DNA of 59,777 bases from a virus. Made by a program: the position numbers and the translations under genes. The stretch spans positions 1 to 59,777 of IMG/VR virus record IMGVR_UViG_3300025141_017126; one strand, written 5' to 3'. Below, piece after piece: positions 48,059-57,841 of this stretch. The number at the start of each line of letters is the position of its first letter. The stretch's first letter is position 1. Below the pieces are notes generated by a model. It made no database searches and was not told the origin of the DNA. It saw nothing but the letters and a program-made list of their open reading frames with translations.

Positions 48059-49014
48059 AAATTTTACTTTCCGCAGACTGGCATATTGCTCTTCATAAGA
48101 AAAAAATTCCAAGCGATTGGCAAGCTAATCGCTTTAGATTATTTTACAAAAAATTATATGAATTAGAACAAGATTGTGATATTCATATTATTGCAGGAGA
48201 CGTGTTTGATAAAAAACCCGAACCAGATGAAATATGTTTATTTTTAAGTTATATCAATTCAACCTCGATTCCCACATTTATCATACCAGGAAATCATGAA
48301 GCAACTAAAAAGGGTTATACTTTTTTATCGCATTTCCATGAAGATAATGCTATTAAAAATTCAAATGTGGAAATTATTACTCAAAATATCCGTAAAGACA
48401 TTCTCAGTCAAGGATTTCAATTCTTTCCTTATGGAGAAATGCAGACAAATAATTTGCCTAAGCCTATGCCAAATGATATCTTGGTTACGCATATTAGAGG
48501 AGAAGTACCTCCGCACATCACTCCTGAGTACGATTTTGAAAAGCTTCGTCCCTGGAAACTCATACTTTTGGGCGATTTACACTTTAATCATCGTTACTTG
48601 GATTATCCAGCTTACTATCCTGGTAGCCCTCTAAATGTGTCTTTTGACAGAGACGAAAAAAGACAATATGGAGTAGATATTATAAATTTTAATACAATTA
48701 ATGATTATTCTGTTGATTTTATTGATTTAAAATTACCTAAACTTCTTCGTAGAACTATTAAAGCAGATGAATCTATGCAAAAAGATGATTATCATCATGT
48801 TATCTATGAAATTACAGGAAGTATTGACGAATTATCAAAAATTTCTAATCATGATCAATTAGATAAAAAAATAGCTTTTAAACCAGAAGAATCCTCTAAA
48901 TTAGAATTAAAAGATTTATCTCTAATGGAAGAATTAAAAGCTTATTTAGAATATATTAAAGTAGATGATACCAATGCGGTAATAACAGAATTTCAAGAGT
49001 TAAACATTCAATGA
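48055..49014 (+). CDS. SbcD/Mre11-type nuclease subunit (T4 gp47-like)
   Basis: 319 residues. Metallophosphoesterase motifs: SADWHIALHKK, IIAGDVFDKK, IPGNHEATKKG, LVTHIRGE and LLGDLHFNHRY. With the SbcC-like protein it forms an ATP-dependent end-processing nuclease used in recombination and replication. Overlaps its partner gene by 4 nt. Confidence 0.92.
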   Translation: MKILLSADWHIALHKKKIPSDWQANRFRLFYKKLYELEQDCDIHIIAGDVFDKKPEPDEICLFLSYINSTSIPTFIIPGNHEATKKGYTFLSHFHEDNAIKNSNVEIITQNIRKDILSQGFQFFPYGEMQTNNLPKPMPNDILVTHIRGEVPPHITPEYDFEKLRPWKLILLGDLHFNHRYLDYPAYYPGSPLNVSFDRDEKRQYGVDIINFNTINDYSVDFIDLKLPKLLRRTIKADESMQKDDYHHVIYEITGSIDELSKISNHDQLDKKIAFKPEESSKLELKDLSLMEELKAYLEYIKVDDTNAVITEFQELNIQ

Positions 49015-50846
49015 TTACTTTAAATAAACTTTCTATCAATAATATGTTTAGTTATGGTCAAAATAATGAAATTGACCTAAGTTCTAATAAAATAACACAA
49101 TTAACTGCCCCAAATGGAAGTGGAAAATCTTCTATCGCTCTTGTCTTGCAAGAATTACTCTATAGTAAAAATATTAAAGGTATAAAAAAGGCAGATATTC
49201 TTAATCGATATGTAAAAGAAGATACTTGGTCAGGAAAACTAGACTTTACAGTTGAAAATAAAAATTATGTCGTTGAAGTTAAAAGAACTAAGAATCAAAG
49301 CAAAGTAAAACTGTTTGAACAAACCGATACAAAAACAATAGATTTAACTGAACATAAAATTCCAGATACTTATAAAAAAATACAAGAACTTATTGGTCTC
49401 GATTTTGAAATATTTTCACAACTTACCTATCAAAGTAGTACTGATTTATTAGACTTTCTTAAAGCTACCGATACCAATAGAAAAAAGTTTTTAATCAACT
49501 TATTTAACCTTGAAAAATATCCAAATATTGGGGAAGTAATCAAATTAAAACTTTCAGAATCGGAAAAAGAGTCTTTTAAATTAGATGGAGAATTAAAAAG
49601 TGTAAAAGATTTTTTAAATGATGTTCTCATAGAAGATAAAAAGTCTTTAATTGAAGTACCTATAGTTGATGAAGAAAAAAGAAATCAATTAGCTAGTGCA
49701 CAAAATAAAATTACTGAATATGAATCTTTATGTAAGAGAATTGATAAAAATAATTTATATATTGGAGAACGTAAAGAATTAAATTTTGATATTTCTTTAT
49801 CAGAACCGACTAAGATTAACCACATATATCAGCAACAGCAAGAAATAAATGAAGAAGTAAGGTCACTTTCTATACATCAAAAAAATATAAAAAAGTCATT
49901 ATCTAATTTAGATATAACAGACAAATGCTATACTTGTGGGCAATCAATCGATAATACACAATCAATTCATTTAAAAGATAACTTAGAAGAAGATTTATTT
50001 AAAAGTAAATCAAAAAAGTCTGATTTAACACTGAATTTACTTCAAATAGAGGGTAATATTAAAGAATACGAAAATAAGATCAAACACTGGGAAAACAATA
50101 AAAAGGCTATTGAAAAATTTGAACAACTTAGCCAGTTTATAGATATCACTATACCTACAGAATATCCTGATTTTAATACATTAAAAAATGAAGTACAAAT
50201 ATTACAAGATGAGTTAAAAATTCAAGAAACTCAAAGAAAAGAATCTATTGAATATAATGAAAAAATAAAAACTCACAATACTAAAGTAGACACCCTAATT
50301 GAACAAAAAAGATATTTTTTAGCTAGACAAGAGCTATTAAGTAATGATATAATTAATCTTAAATCAAAAATTAAAAATCTTAATATATTACGAAAAGCAT
50401 TTAGTACAACTGGAATTGTAGCATTTAAACTTGAGAACTTAACTAAAGAACTTGAAGCTGTTATCAACGATTATCTATCAGATTTATCAGATGGGCAGTT
50501 TCAAGTTATTTTTCGTTTAACTGGAGAAAAGTTAAATATTGTAGTCGTTAATAATGGTCAGGAATCACCAATAGAAACAGTTTCTGGAGGAGAATTTAGT
50601 AGAATTCAAACTGCTATTTTATTAGCAATTCGTAATGTTTTATCTAAAATTGGAGGAAATTATATAAATCTTCTATTCTTAGATGAAATTACAGGTGTTT
50701 TAGACGAGGCTGGAAAAGAAAAATTAATTGATATCTTACAAGAAGAAGATAATTTAAATATTTTTCTTATTTCCCATGATTTTACACACCCATTAATTGA
50801 TAAAATCACTATTATAAAAGATAACAACATTAGTTGTTTAGAGTAA
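49011..50846 (+). CDS. SbcC/Rad50-type ATPase subunit (T4 gp46-like)
   Basis: 611 residues. Walker A APNGSGKSSI (about 33-42), long coiled coils around a zinc hook (CYTCG, about 305-309), ABC signature VSGGEFSRIQTAILLA (about 523-538) and Walker B LLFLDEITGVLDEAG (about 553-567). It tethers DNA ends and controls the SbcD nuclease. Unlike the Fpg, ligase and SSB genes, its zinc cysteines are intact. Confidence 0.92.
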   Translation: MITLNKLSINNMFSYGQNNEIDLSSNKITQLTAPNGSGKSSIALVLQELLYSKNIKGIKKADILNRYVKEDTWSGKLDFTVENKNYVVEVKRTKNQSKVKLFEQTDTKTIDLTEHKIPDTYKKIQELIGLDFEIFSQLTYQSSTDLLDFLKATDTNRKKFLINLFNLEKYPNIGEVIKLKLSESEKESFKLDGELKSVKDFLNDVLIEDKKSLIEVPIVDEEKRNQLASAQNKITEYESLCKRIDKNNLYIGERKELNFDISLSEPTKINHIYQQQQEINEEVRSLSIHQKNIKKSLSNLDITDKCYTCGQSIDNTQSIHLKDNLEEDLFKSKSKKSDLTLNLLQIEGNIKEYENKIKHWENNKKAIEKFEQLSQFIDITIPTEYPDFNTLKNEVQILQDELKIQETQRKESIEYNEKIKTHNTKVDTLIEQKRYFLARQELLSNDIINLKSKIKNLNILRKAFSTTGIVAFKLENLTKELEAVINDYLSDLSDGQFQVIFRLTGEKLNIVVVNNGQESPIETVSGGEFSRIQTAILLAIRNVLSKIGGNYINLLFLDEITGVLDEAGKEKLIDILQEEDNLNIFLISHDFTHPLIDKITIIKDNNISCLE

Positions 50847-50855
50847 GGATTACAA

Positions 50856-53144
50856 ATGACAGAAAAAGCTATACACGTTATTAAAAGAAACGGTCACAAA
50901 GAATTAATTCATTTAGAAAAAATTCATGTGATGACTAGCGAAGCGTGTGAAGGTTTAAGTGGCGTCAGTGCGTCCCATGTAGAAATGAATAGTGATATTC
51001 AATTTTACGATGGAATTAAAACAAGCGATATTCAACAAATTCTTGTAAGAAGTGCAGCAGATTTAATTGATTTAGAAAATCTAAATTATCAATATGTTGC
51101 TGCGCGACTGCTTTTATTCGGTTTGCGAAAAGAAGTATTTGGACAATTTGAGTATATTCCCTTAAATGAGTTAATTGAGAAGAATATTACATTAGGAGTT
51201 TATGATAAAAATATAAGTCAATGGTATTCTGCAAAGGAATTAGAAAAAATTGATTCATATATTAAACACAAGAGAGATTTTGATTTTACTTATGCTGGTC
51301 TAAGACAAGTCATGGATAAATACCTAGTTCAAGATAGATCATCAGGACAAATTTATGAAACTCCTCAATATATGTATATGATGATTGCAGCAACTTTATT
51401 TTGCAATTATTCTAAAGAAACTAGATTAAATTTAGTAAAAAGATATTATGATGCTATTTCAACTTTTAAAATTAATATACCAACTCCAGTAATGTCGGGA
51501 GTTAGAACTCCAATTAAACAATATGCAAGTTGTGTATTAGTAGACGTTGATGATACTTTATCAAGTATATTTAGTAGTGATAGTGCTATTGGATATTACA
51601 CAGCTCAACGAGCAGGTATAGGAATTAACGCTGGCCGAATTCGAGCTATAAACTCTAAAATTAGAGATGGTGAAGTCCAGCATACTGGTGTTATTCCTTT
51701 TCTTAAAAAGTTTGAATCAACAGTTCGTTGTTGTACACAAAATGGAGTAAGAGGTGGTAATGCTACTGTTCATTTTCCTATTTGGCATAAAGAAATAGAA
51801 GATATTATTGTTCTAAAAAATAATAAAGGAACTGAAGATAATAGAGTAAGAAGAATGGATTATTCAATTCAACTTTCTAAATTATTTTATGAAAGATTTA
51901 TTGAAGATAAAGAAATAACACTTTTTAGTCCACATGATGTTCCAGAATTATATAAAACGTTTGGTTACAATGAAACATTTGATACTCTCTACAAAAAATA
52001 TGAAAAAGATAAAAGTATAGATAAAAAAACAATCTCTGCAAGAGAACTATTTATGACAATCCTTAAAGAGAGAGCCGAAACTGGGCGTATCTATATTATG
52101 AATATTGATCATGTAAATGAGCATAGTTCATTTACAGATAAGGTATATATGAGTAACTTATGTCAAGAAATTACTCTTCCAACAAAACCGATTCAACACA
52201 TTGATGATTCTAATGGAGAAATTGCTTTATGTATTTTATCAGCTATTAATATTGGTAAATTAAGTTCTTTAGAAGATTTAGAAGAACTTTGCGATTTAGC
52301 AGTTAGATCTTTAGAGGAAATTATTGATTATCAAGATTACCCAGTTAAAGCAGCAGAAGAATCAACAAAAGCTCGACGTAGTCTTGGAATTGGTTATATA
52401 GGACTAGCACATTATCTTGCTAAAAATAAAGTTAAATACGACGACCCACATGCATGGCAATTAGTAAATGAACTAACAGAAGCTTTTCAGTACAATCTAT
52501 TAAAAAGTAGTATGGAATTAGCCAAAGAAAAAGGACCATGTAAAGCCTTTAATCAAACAAAATACGCAAAAGGAATATTACCTATTGACACATATAAAAA
52601 AGAAATTGATGAATTTCTATCACCGGAGTTAAATTATGATTGGAATAGTTTACGCGAGAGCATTAGAAACCACGGACTACGGCACAGTACACTGTCCACA
52701 CAAATGCCATCGGAGAGCAGTTCGGTTGTGTCGAACGCCACAAACGGAATCGAACCACCACGGGGGTTCTTGTCAGTTAAGAAATCGAAAAAGGGGCCTC
52801 TTAAACAGATTGTTCCGGGCTATTATCACTTGAGAAGTTATTATACATTGTTATGGGATATGAAAACTAATGAAGGATATAATAAAATTGTAGCCGCAAT
52901 ACAAAAGTATTTTGATCAAGCTATTAGTGGTAACTGGAGTTATAATCCAGAACATTATGAAAATAATGAGATTCCGCTGAGTACAATGGCAACAGATTTA
53001 GTTAATACATATAAATATGGATGGAAAACTTCATATTATCAAAATACTTATGATTCTAAAAAAGATGAAGATGAAGACGAGGATGAATTTGACATGGAAA
53101 CAATAGTTGTACCTTCCGAAAATTGTGAAAGTTGCACGATATGA
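50856..53144 (+). CDS. nrdA: Class Ia ribonucleotide reductase large subunit
   Basis: 762 residues. ATP-cone-like N-terminus (VIKRNGHKELIHLEKI), active-site cysteines in YASCVLVDVDD, MSNLCQEITLPT and IALCILSAINIG, and a C-terminal redox pair (NCESC) for thiol exchange, probably with the glutaredoxin downstream. It reduces NDPs to dNDPs. Codons for RESIRNHGLRHSTLSTQMP and beyond (52681-52800) are 52% GC while flanking lines are 23-27%, so this piece has a different history. The nrdB start overlaps its stop (ATGA). Confidence 0.95.
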   Translation: MTEKAIHVIKRNGHKELIHLEKIHVMTSEACEGLSGVSASHVEMNSDIQFYDGIKTSDIQQILVRSAADLIDLENLNYQYVAARLLLFGLRKEVFGQFEYIPLNELIEKNITLGVYDKNISQWYSAKELEKIDSYIKHKRDFDFTYAGLRQVMDKYLVQDRSSGQIYETPQYMYMMIAATLFCNYSKETRLNLVKRYYDAISTFKINIPTPVMSGVRTPIKQYASCVLVDVDDTLSSIFSSDSAIGYYTAQRAGIGINAGRIRAINSKIRDGEVQHTGVIPFLKKFESTVRCCTQNGVRGGNATVHFPIWHKEIEDIIVLKNNKGTEDNRVRRMDYSIQLSKLFYERFIEDKEITLFSPHDVPELYKTFGYNETFDTLYKKYEKDKSIDKKTISARELFMTILKERAETGRIYIMNIDHVNEHSSFTDKVYMSNLCQEITLPTKPIQHIDDSNGEIALCILSAINIGKLSSLEDLEELCDLAVRSLEEIIDYQDYPVKAAEESTKARRSLGIGYIGLAHYLAKNKVKYDDPHAWQLVNELTEAFQYNLLKSSMELAKEKGPCKAFNQTKYAKGILPIDTYKKEIDEFLSPELNYDWNSLRESIRNHGLRHSTLSTQMPSESSSVVSNATNGIEPPRGFLSVKKSKKGPLKQIVPGYYHLRSYYTLLWDMKTNEGYNKIVAAIQKYFDQAISGNWSYNPEHYENNEIPLSTMATDLVNTYKYGWKTSYYQNTYDSKKDEDEDEDEFDMETIVVPSENCESCTI

Positions 53145-54241
53145 AAACTGTTTTTAATCCAAATCCTGTTGACTTTACAAAACAGCCAATGTTTTTCGGA
53201 GAACAATTAAATTCACAACGATATGATAATTTTAAATATCCAATTTTTGATAAACTCACTCAAAGTCAATTAAGTTATTTTTGGAGGCCAGAGGAAGTTT
53301 CTCTTCAAAAAGATAGAAACGATTTTAATGAGTTACAACCAGAACAAAAATTTATCTTTACATCAAATTTAAAATATCAAATACTTCTTGATTCAGTTCA
53401 AGGAAGAGGACCTGCTTTTGCATTTTTACCATATTGTTCACTACCAGAGTTGGAGGCTTGTATTGTTGTATGGGATTTCTTTGAAACACTACACTCACGT
53501 TCTTACACATATATGATAAAAAATCTTTATCCTGACCCCTCTGAAATATTTGATACTATTTTAGAAAATGAAATGATTTTAGAACGAGCAGCATCTGTTA
53601 CCACAGCATATGATGATTTCATTAACTTTGCACATAGGTATCAACTAGGACTAGAAACAGACACTAAAACTCTTAAACGAAAACTCTGGAGAGCGTTAAT
53701 TAATGTTAATATTTTAGAAGGAATTAGATTTTACGTATCATTTGCGTGTACATTTGCCTTTGGAGAATTACGATTAATGGAAGGATCTGCTAAAATTATA
53801 TCTTTTATAGCAAGAGATGAATCTCAACACTTATCTATTACACAACATATAATTAAAAACTATAGAACAAATGAAAATGATGAAGAAATGTTAGAAGTAA
53901 TCGAAGAAGAAAAAGACATGGTATATACTATGTACGATGATGCAGTAAAAGAAGAGAAAAGATGGATTGAATATCTTTTTAAAGATGGTTCAATGGTAGG
54001 GTTAAATGATAAACTTTTAAGTGATTATGTCGAATGGATAGCTAATAAAAGAATGAAAGCAATTAATTTAAAACCAATTTATAATATTTCAGTTAGAAAT
54101 GACCCTCTTCCATGGACTCAACATTGGTTGAATTCCCGAGAGTTACAAAATGCACCACAAGAAACAGAAATTGAATCTTACGTTATTGGCGGAATTAAAC
54201 AAGATATTACAAATGATACATTTAAAGGAATTAGTTTATAA
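53141..54241 (+). CDS. nrdB: Class Ia ribonucleotide reductase small subunit
   Basis: 366 residues. Diiron ligands and radical tyrosine are in place: LLDSVQGR (Asp), WDFFETLHSRSYTYM (Glu, His, Tyr), LENEMILE, LEGIRFYVSFACTF (Glu) and ARDESQH (Glu, His). It generates the tyrosyl radical for NrdA. Needs iron and oxygen. Start at ATG 53141, coupled to nrdA. Confidence 0.95.
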   Translation: MKTVFNPNPVDFTKQPMFFGEQLNSQRYDNFKYPIFDKLTQSQLSYFWRPEEVSLQKDRNDFNELQPEQKFIFTSNLKYQILLDSVQGRGPAFAFLPYCSLPELEACIVVWDFFETLHSRSYTYMIKNLYPDPSEIFDTILENEMILERAASVTTAYDDFINFAHRYQLGLETDTKTLKRKLWRALINVNILEGIRFYVSFACTFAFGELRLMEGSAKIISFIARDESQHLSITQHIIKNYRTNENDEEMLEVIEEEKDMVYTMYDDAVKEEKRWIEYLFKDGSMVGLNDKLLSDYVEWIANKRMKAINLKPIYNISVRNDPLPWTQHWLNSRELQNAPQETEIESYVIGGIKQDITNDTFKGISL

Positions 54242-54245
54242 AATA

Positions 54246-54593
54246 ATGTCATATTTTTATAATAACTGGAATATTAAAGGTGAATTAGCTAAGGAAGATG
54301 ATATATATGAAGTCTATGATAATACTAATTTACATCAACTAATTGTAAGTAAAACTATATTAAAACCTTATAAAAGTACTACAGGTCACAGACATAAAGG
54401 GCAAGAAGAAGTATATATATTTATTAAAGGAGATGCTCTTATGGAAATTGAACATGAAAACACTCAGACAATAAAAAAAGTTACTACTGGGTCAATAGTT
54501 CTAATTGAAGATAATGACTTTCACCGAGTTCATAATAAAACTGGAAAGCCGATAGAATTTATATGCGTTTTCAATGGGGAGAGGTCACATTAA
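54246..54593 (+). CDS. Cupin-domain protein
   Basis: 115 residues. The cupin metal motif GHRHKGQEEVYIFIKGDALMEI (H-x-H and E) and the second motif DNDFHRVHNKTGKP are clear. Likely a small metal-binding sugar or nucleotide-sugar epimerase/isomerase. Placed between nrdB and glutaredoxin; substrate unknown. Confidence 0.75.
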   Translation: MSYFYNNWNIKGELAKEDDIYEVYDNTNLHQLIVSKTILKPYKSTTGHRHKGQEEVYIFIKGDALMEIEHENTQTIKKVTTGSIVLIEDNDFHRVHNKTGKPIEFICVFNGERSH

Positions 54594-54594
54594 A

Positions 54595-54849
54595 ATGTCA
54601 GCAATTATCTATACGGCACCACTGTGTCCTTATTGTGAGTTAGCTAAACAAGTTTTAACTGAACGAAAAATTACTTTCCAAGAATTAGTTATAGGGGTGG
54701 AAATTACCAAAGGAGAAGCGGTTGAAGAATTAGGGGTTATATTTAAACAAGTTCCTCAAATAGTGCTTAACGGTATCCATATCGGAGGGTATACTGACTT
54801 AGTTAAGTTCTTTAAAAAGAAAGATCAAAATAATGGTGAACCGAAGTAA
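54595..54849 (+). CDS. Glutaredoxin
   Basis: 84 residues from ATG 54595. Active site APLCPYCELAKQ (CPYC), the cis-proline VPQIVLNG and GGYTDL glutathione-binding loop are present. It would reduce the NrdA C-terminal disulfide, which matches its position just after nrdAB. Confidence 0.92.
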   Translation: MSAIIYTAPLCPYCELAKQVLTERKITFQELVIGVEITKGEAVEELGVIFKQVPQIVLNGIHIGGYTDLVKFFKKKDQNNGEPK

Positions 54850-55273
54850 AATTAAAGGATCAGCATATGAAGCAAAAATACGTGATTTATTAACCGCAGA
54901 ATTAGATATTGAATTTAAACGGATGCCTTTAAGTGGGTCACTCGAGTATTTAAAAGGGGATTTATGGACTCCCTTTGATACTGCAGGGTGGCCCTATTGT
55001 ATTGAATGTAAACATTATAAAATGGTAAATTGGAATGGATTATTAACAGCAAAATCCTCTGATCTTTACGAATTCTGGGCACAATGTATTAGAGAAGCTG
55101 AAGTAATGAAAAAGAAACCATTATTGATCTATAGGTGGAATAGGTCAAAAGATTATGTTTGTTGGAGTGATGAACTAACTATTGAAAATCAAATAGAAAT
55201 TAAATGTTTTGAATTTTATTTCAAAATGGGGTTATTAAAAGACTGGATTATGGAATACAAGAAAGGAAATTAA
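54833..55273 (+). CDS. PD-(D/E)XK endonuclease, putative Holliday junction resolvase
   Basis: 146 residues. KGSAYEAKIRDLL (Glu), RMPLSGSLEYLKGDLWTP (Asp) and YCIECKHYK (ExK) make the archaeal Hjc-like nuclease core. It would cut branched recombination intermediates before packaging. Overlaps the glutaredoxin gene by 17 nt. Confidence 0.7.
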   Translation: MVNRSKIKGSAYEAKIRDLLTAELDIEFKRMPLSGSLEYLKGDLWTPFDTAGWPYCIECKHYKMVNWNGLLTAKSSDLYEFWAQCIREAEVMKKKPLLIYRWNRSKDYVCWSDELTIENQIEIKCFEFYFKMGLLKDWIMEYKKGN

Positions 55274-55274
55274 A

Positions 55275-55742
55275 ATGAAATTATCAGAAAATTTTTCATT
55301 AAATGAGTTAACTAAGAGTCAAACAGCTGCTAGGCAAGGAATATCCAATCAACCTACTGAGGAGCATTTAGAAAATCTAAAAGCCTTAGTAGAAAATGTT
55401 CTACAGCCTATTCGTGACTCTAAAGGTCAACCAATTCGAGTTACTTCTGGGTATCGAAGTGCAAAGTTAAATGCAGCTATTGGAGGTTCAAGTAAATCTC
55501 AACATTCTAAAGGAGAAGCCGCTGATTTTGAAATCACAGGGTTAGATAATTATGAATTAGCAGAATGGATACAAAGTTTTATTCCCGAATTCGATCAACT
55601 CATTTTAGAATTTTATACTTCAGGAGATCAAAACTCAGGATGGATTCATTGCTCCTATAGTAGAGAAAAAAATCGTAAACAAGTATTAACAGCTAATAAA
55701 GAAAATGGAAAAACTGTATATCATAATGGGTTAGTTACTTAA
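55275..55742 (+). CDS. M15-family peptidase, candidate endolysin
   Basis: 155 residues. Zinc-peptidase motifs of the D-Ala-D-Ala carboxypeptidase/L-Ala-D-Glu peptidase type: VTSGYRS, SQHSKGEAADFE (His, Asp) and GWIHCS (His). M15 enzymes serve as endolysins in several phages (for example T5). It is far from the spanin-like genes at 1.2-2.1 kb. No signal peptide, so it would need a holin. Confidence 0.85.
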   Translation: MKLSENFSLNELTKSQTAARQGISNQPTEEHLENLKALVENVLQPIRDSKGQPIRVTSGYRSAKLNAAIGGSSKSQHSKGEAADFEITGLDNYELAEWIQSFIPEFDQLILEFYTSGDQNSGWIHCSYSREKNRKQVLTANKENGKTVYHNGLVT

Positions 55743-55750
55743 CTTAAAGG

Positions 55751-55779
55751 TAGACTAATGCCATAACTCATGGTATAAT
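55751..55779 (+). promoter_or_regulatory. Promoter for the exonuclease and dut genes
   Basis: TAGACT (55751-55756), 17-bp spacer, TATAAT (55774-55779). The start codon is 22 nt further, with AAAGG between. Confidence 0.65.
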
Positions 55780-55801
55780 AATAAAAATGAAAGGTTAAAT
55801 A

Positions 55802-56662
55802 ATGACTGATGCTAAAGGCTGGAATGATCTAGCCGCTGTGCAAGATCAGTTAGGAGAAAAGAACAATCTTTTAATTATCGATGGAAATAATTTAGCATAT
55901 CGTTGGATACAGCGTAGAAATTATAACCACTTTGAAGAAGATTATGTTAGAACTATTGAAAGTTTAGGAAACAGCTATAAAGCTAGTAGAGTTATAGTAT
56001 GTTTTGATTTTGGTAAGAGTTATTACCGAATGAATATCTCTGACGATTATAAAAGCACACGAAAAAAACCCACAGATGAAGAAGAGATACAAAAATACCA
56101 CGAATTTTTTGATTGTCTTAATACTATTTACGATGAATTATCGTATGACAAACATAAATATCGTGGTATTGAAGCAGATGATTTAATGACTTTTTTAGCT
56201 CTTAAATTATCGGAATCGTATGAACATACGTGGATTATCTCCAGTGATAGAGATTTATATCAATTAGTAAACGAGAATGTTAGTATTTTTAATATTTTCT
56301 CTCGTAAAGAAATTGATTTAGAATACTTACAAGATAATTTTGAAATAACTCCTAATGAATATTTGTTATCTCGATATATTGAGGGAGACAAAAGTGATGC
56401 CATAATAGGAGTAGAAGGAATTGGTCCCAAAAGGGCACAAGGACTCGCTAAAAAATATCAAAATTTAACAGATTTAATTAAAGCATTACCAGTTAGAGGA
56501 AAAAGTAAATATATTCAAAATCTTAATCAAAGTAAAAAATTACTTGAACGTAATGAACAAATGATTAATTTAACAAAATATAATAGAAATGCAATTATGG
56601 CAGGAAAAGATGGTGAAAAAGTATGGAAAGGATTAAACAAATATGCCGAATTTAGAAGTTAA
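55802..56662 (+). CDS. 5'-3' exonuclease / flap endonuclease (T4 RNase H, T5 D15 type)
   Basis: 286 residues. LLIIDGNNLAYR, VCFDFGKSYYR, YRGIEADDLM, IISSDRDLYQL and GDKSDAIIGVEGIGPKRAQ supply the acidic metal ligands and the helix-hairpin-helix of the FEN family. It removes RNA primers and flaps before ligase acts. Overlaps dut by 20 nt. Confidence 0.93.
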   Translation: MTDAKGWNDLAAVQDQLGEKNNLLIIDGNNLAYRWIQRRNYNHFEEDYVRTIESLGNSYKASRVIVCFDFGKSYYRMNISDDYKSTRKKPTDEEEIQKYHEFFDCLNTIYDELSYDKHKYRGIEADDLMTFLALKLSESYEHTWIISSDRDLYQLVNENVSIFNIFSRKEIDLEYLQDNFEITPNEYLLSRYIEGDKSDAIIGVEGIGPKRAQGLAKKYQNLTDLIKALPVRGKSKYIQNLNQSKKLLERNEQMINLTKYNRNAIMAGKDGEKVWKGLNKYAEFRS

Positions 56663-57185
56663 AATTCAAAAAACAGAATTAGCTAAACAACTTGAGGAGT
56701 CATTAAAAATTAAATGGGAATTAAACCAACAATTTCCTTATGATGCAGGTTTTGATTTACGAGCTTGTATAGATAGAGCAATAACTTTATTACCCACTGG
56801 GCATACTACAATTCCAACAGGAATTCATGTAGAATTTAGTAAACCAAATTGGGAAATGCAGATTAGACCTCGTAGTGGGTTAGCAGCAGAACATGGGGTT
56901 ACAGTATTAAATACTCCTGGAACTGTGGATTTTGGTTATCGTAAAGAGATTCAAGTTATATTATATAATTGTGATGTTTACGACGGGTTTCATATTCAAC
57001 CAGGAGATAGAATTGCTCAAGCCTGTTTTAGGGAAATTCCACAAGTAAGTTTCACATATGTAGATGCAGTTTCAGAAACAATTACTATTCAAGACGATAC
57101 GGCTAAAGCTGCAAGCTTGGCAGATGAAATGAAAAGAAAACTCTCATTAAAAAGAGGGGGACTAGGAAGTACTGGTAATCAATGA
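56643..57185 (+). CDS. dut: Deoxyuridine triphosphatase (dUTPase)
   Basis: 180 residues, trimeric type. All five motifs are visible: DAGFDLRA, RPRSGLAAEHG, GTVDFGYRKEI, PGDRIAQACF and the C-terminal RGGLGSTG arm. It hydrolyses dUTP to dUMP, limiting uracil in DNA and feeding dTMP synthesis. Last gene of the rightward replication region. Confidence 0.95.
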   Translation: MPNLEVKIQKTELAKQLEESLKIKWELNQQFPYDAGFDLRACIDRAITLLPTGHTTIPTGIHVEFSKPNWEMQIRPRSGLAAEHGVTVLNTPGTVDFGYRKEIQVILYNCDVYDGFHIQPGDRIAQACFREIPQVSFTYVDAVSETITIQDDTAKAASLADEMKRKLSLKRGGLGSTGNQ

Positions 57186-57286
57186 AAAAAATAGAAGCAC
57201 CGCAATATGTCTTATTAATAGAGGTTATACCTTATTAGACCATGATTGGTGGATATGGGCCAACGAATCTAGGTATCATGCCCCAT

Positions 57287-57316
57287 AAAAAAAGCCCCTA
57301 TTTAGGGGCTTTTTTT
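57287..57316. terminator. Bidirectional terminator between convergent units
   Basis: AAGCCCC/GGGGCTT stem, loop TATTTA, with an A run before and a T run after, between dut (+) and the minus-strand genes. Confidence 0.85.
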
Positions 57317-57317
57317 A

Positions 57318-57608
57318 TTAATCCTTTTTTCTATGTCCCGATCCCACATATAACCCAAACCAAGCAGCTCCGGCTCCCACTAATGTAGAAACAAACCCTG
57401 CCTGTTCTAAGGTGGGGTTTTCTAATTCCATAAACCAATTCATTCCCCGATAAAAGGCTAATCCGTATAGTAACATTAAAACTCTGGGTACAACACGCCA
57501 TCTATCAATCCGTTCTGAAGATACTTTGTTATACCAACCTTGTTCTACTTTTTCTTCTTTATGCCCACTACTGTCTACATTAACAATAGTTACTTTTTCG
57601 TCACTCAT
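57318..57608 (-). CDS. Small membrane protein, holin-like
   Basis: 96 residues from ATG 57608 (an in-frame upstream codon lies in the preceding gene). Hydrophilic N-terminus, two hydrophobic stretches (about 42-60 and 70-90) and a basic end (GHRKKD). Start overlaps the preceding stop (TAATG). Holin or virion-membrane role is possible. Confidence 0.5.
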   Translation of the reverse strand: MSDEKVTIVNVDSSGHKEEKVEQGWYNKVSSERIDRWRVVPRVLMLLYGLAFYRGMNWFMELENPTLEQAGFVSTLVGAGAAWFGLYVGSGHRKKD

Positions 57609-57841
57609 TAAAATCTCCAATCAAAATCAACACGTCTATAAGTATGAAAAGTAGAAGTTGATAATATAACATCATTTATAACTGCATCTATATTATCTTT
57701 CCAATAATATAAAAAATTATGCACTTTAGGATAAGTAGGAGAAATATCTCCTGTTTGCCAAGTAAATTCTTGAATTATATTACTATAATCTGGCATCCAA
57801 TAAGAAATATTTACTAAAACAATAACCTGTTTAGAAAACAT
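57608..57841 (-). CDS. Hypothetical protein
   Basis: 77 residues with an aromatic-rich core (MPDYSNIIQEFTWQTGD, HNFLYYWKDNIDAVIND). Overlaps both neighbours by one base. It resembles small conserved proteins of marine myoviruses, but I cannot name a function. Confidence 0.5.
   Translation of the reverse strand: MFSKQVIVLVNISYWMPDYSNIIQEFTWQTGDISPTYPKVHNFLYYWKDNIDAVINDVILSTSTFHTYRRVDFDWRF

Noticed and set aside
52636-52833. Open reading frame on the same strand inside nrdA, offset frame
   Set aside because: It is open only because the local GC-rich patch lacks stops; nrdA runs through it with conserved motifs.
50856-53144. Possible intron or intein in nrdA
   Set aside because: The nrdA frame is continuous, full length and without inserted sequence; only composition is odd.
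57186-57286. Short open stretch after dut containing DHDWWIWANESRYHAP
   Set aside because: No start codon in that frame and an abrupt end before the terminator; at most a remnant.
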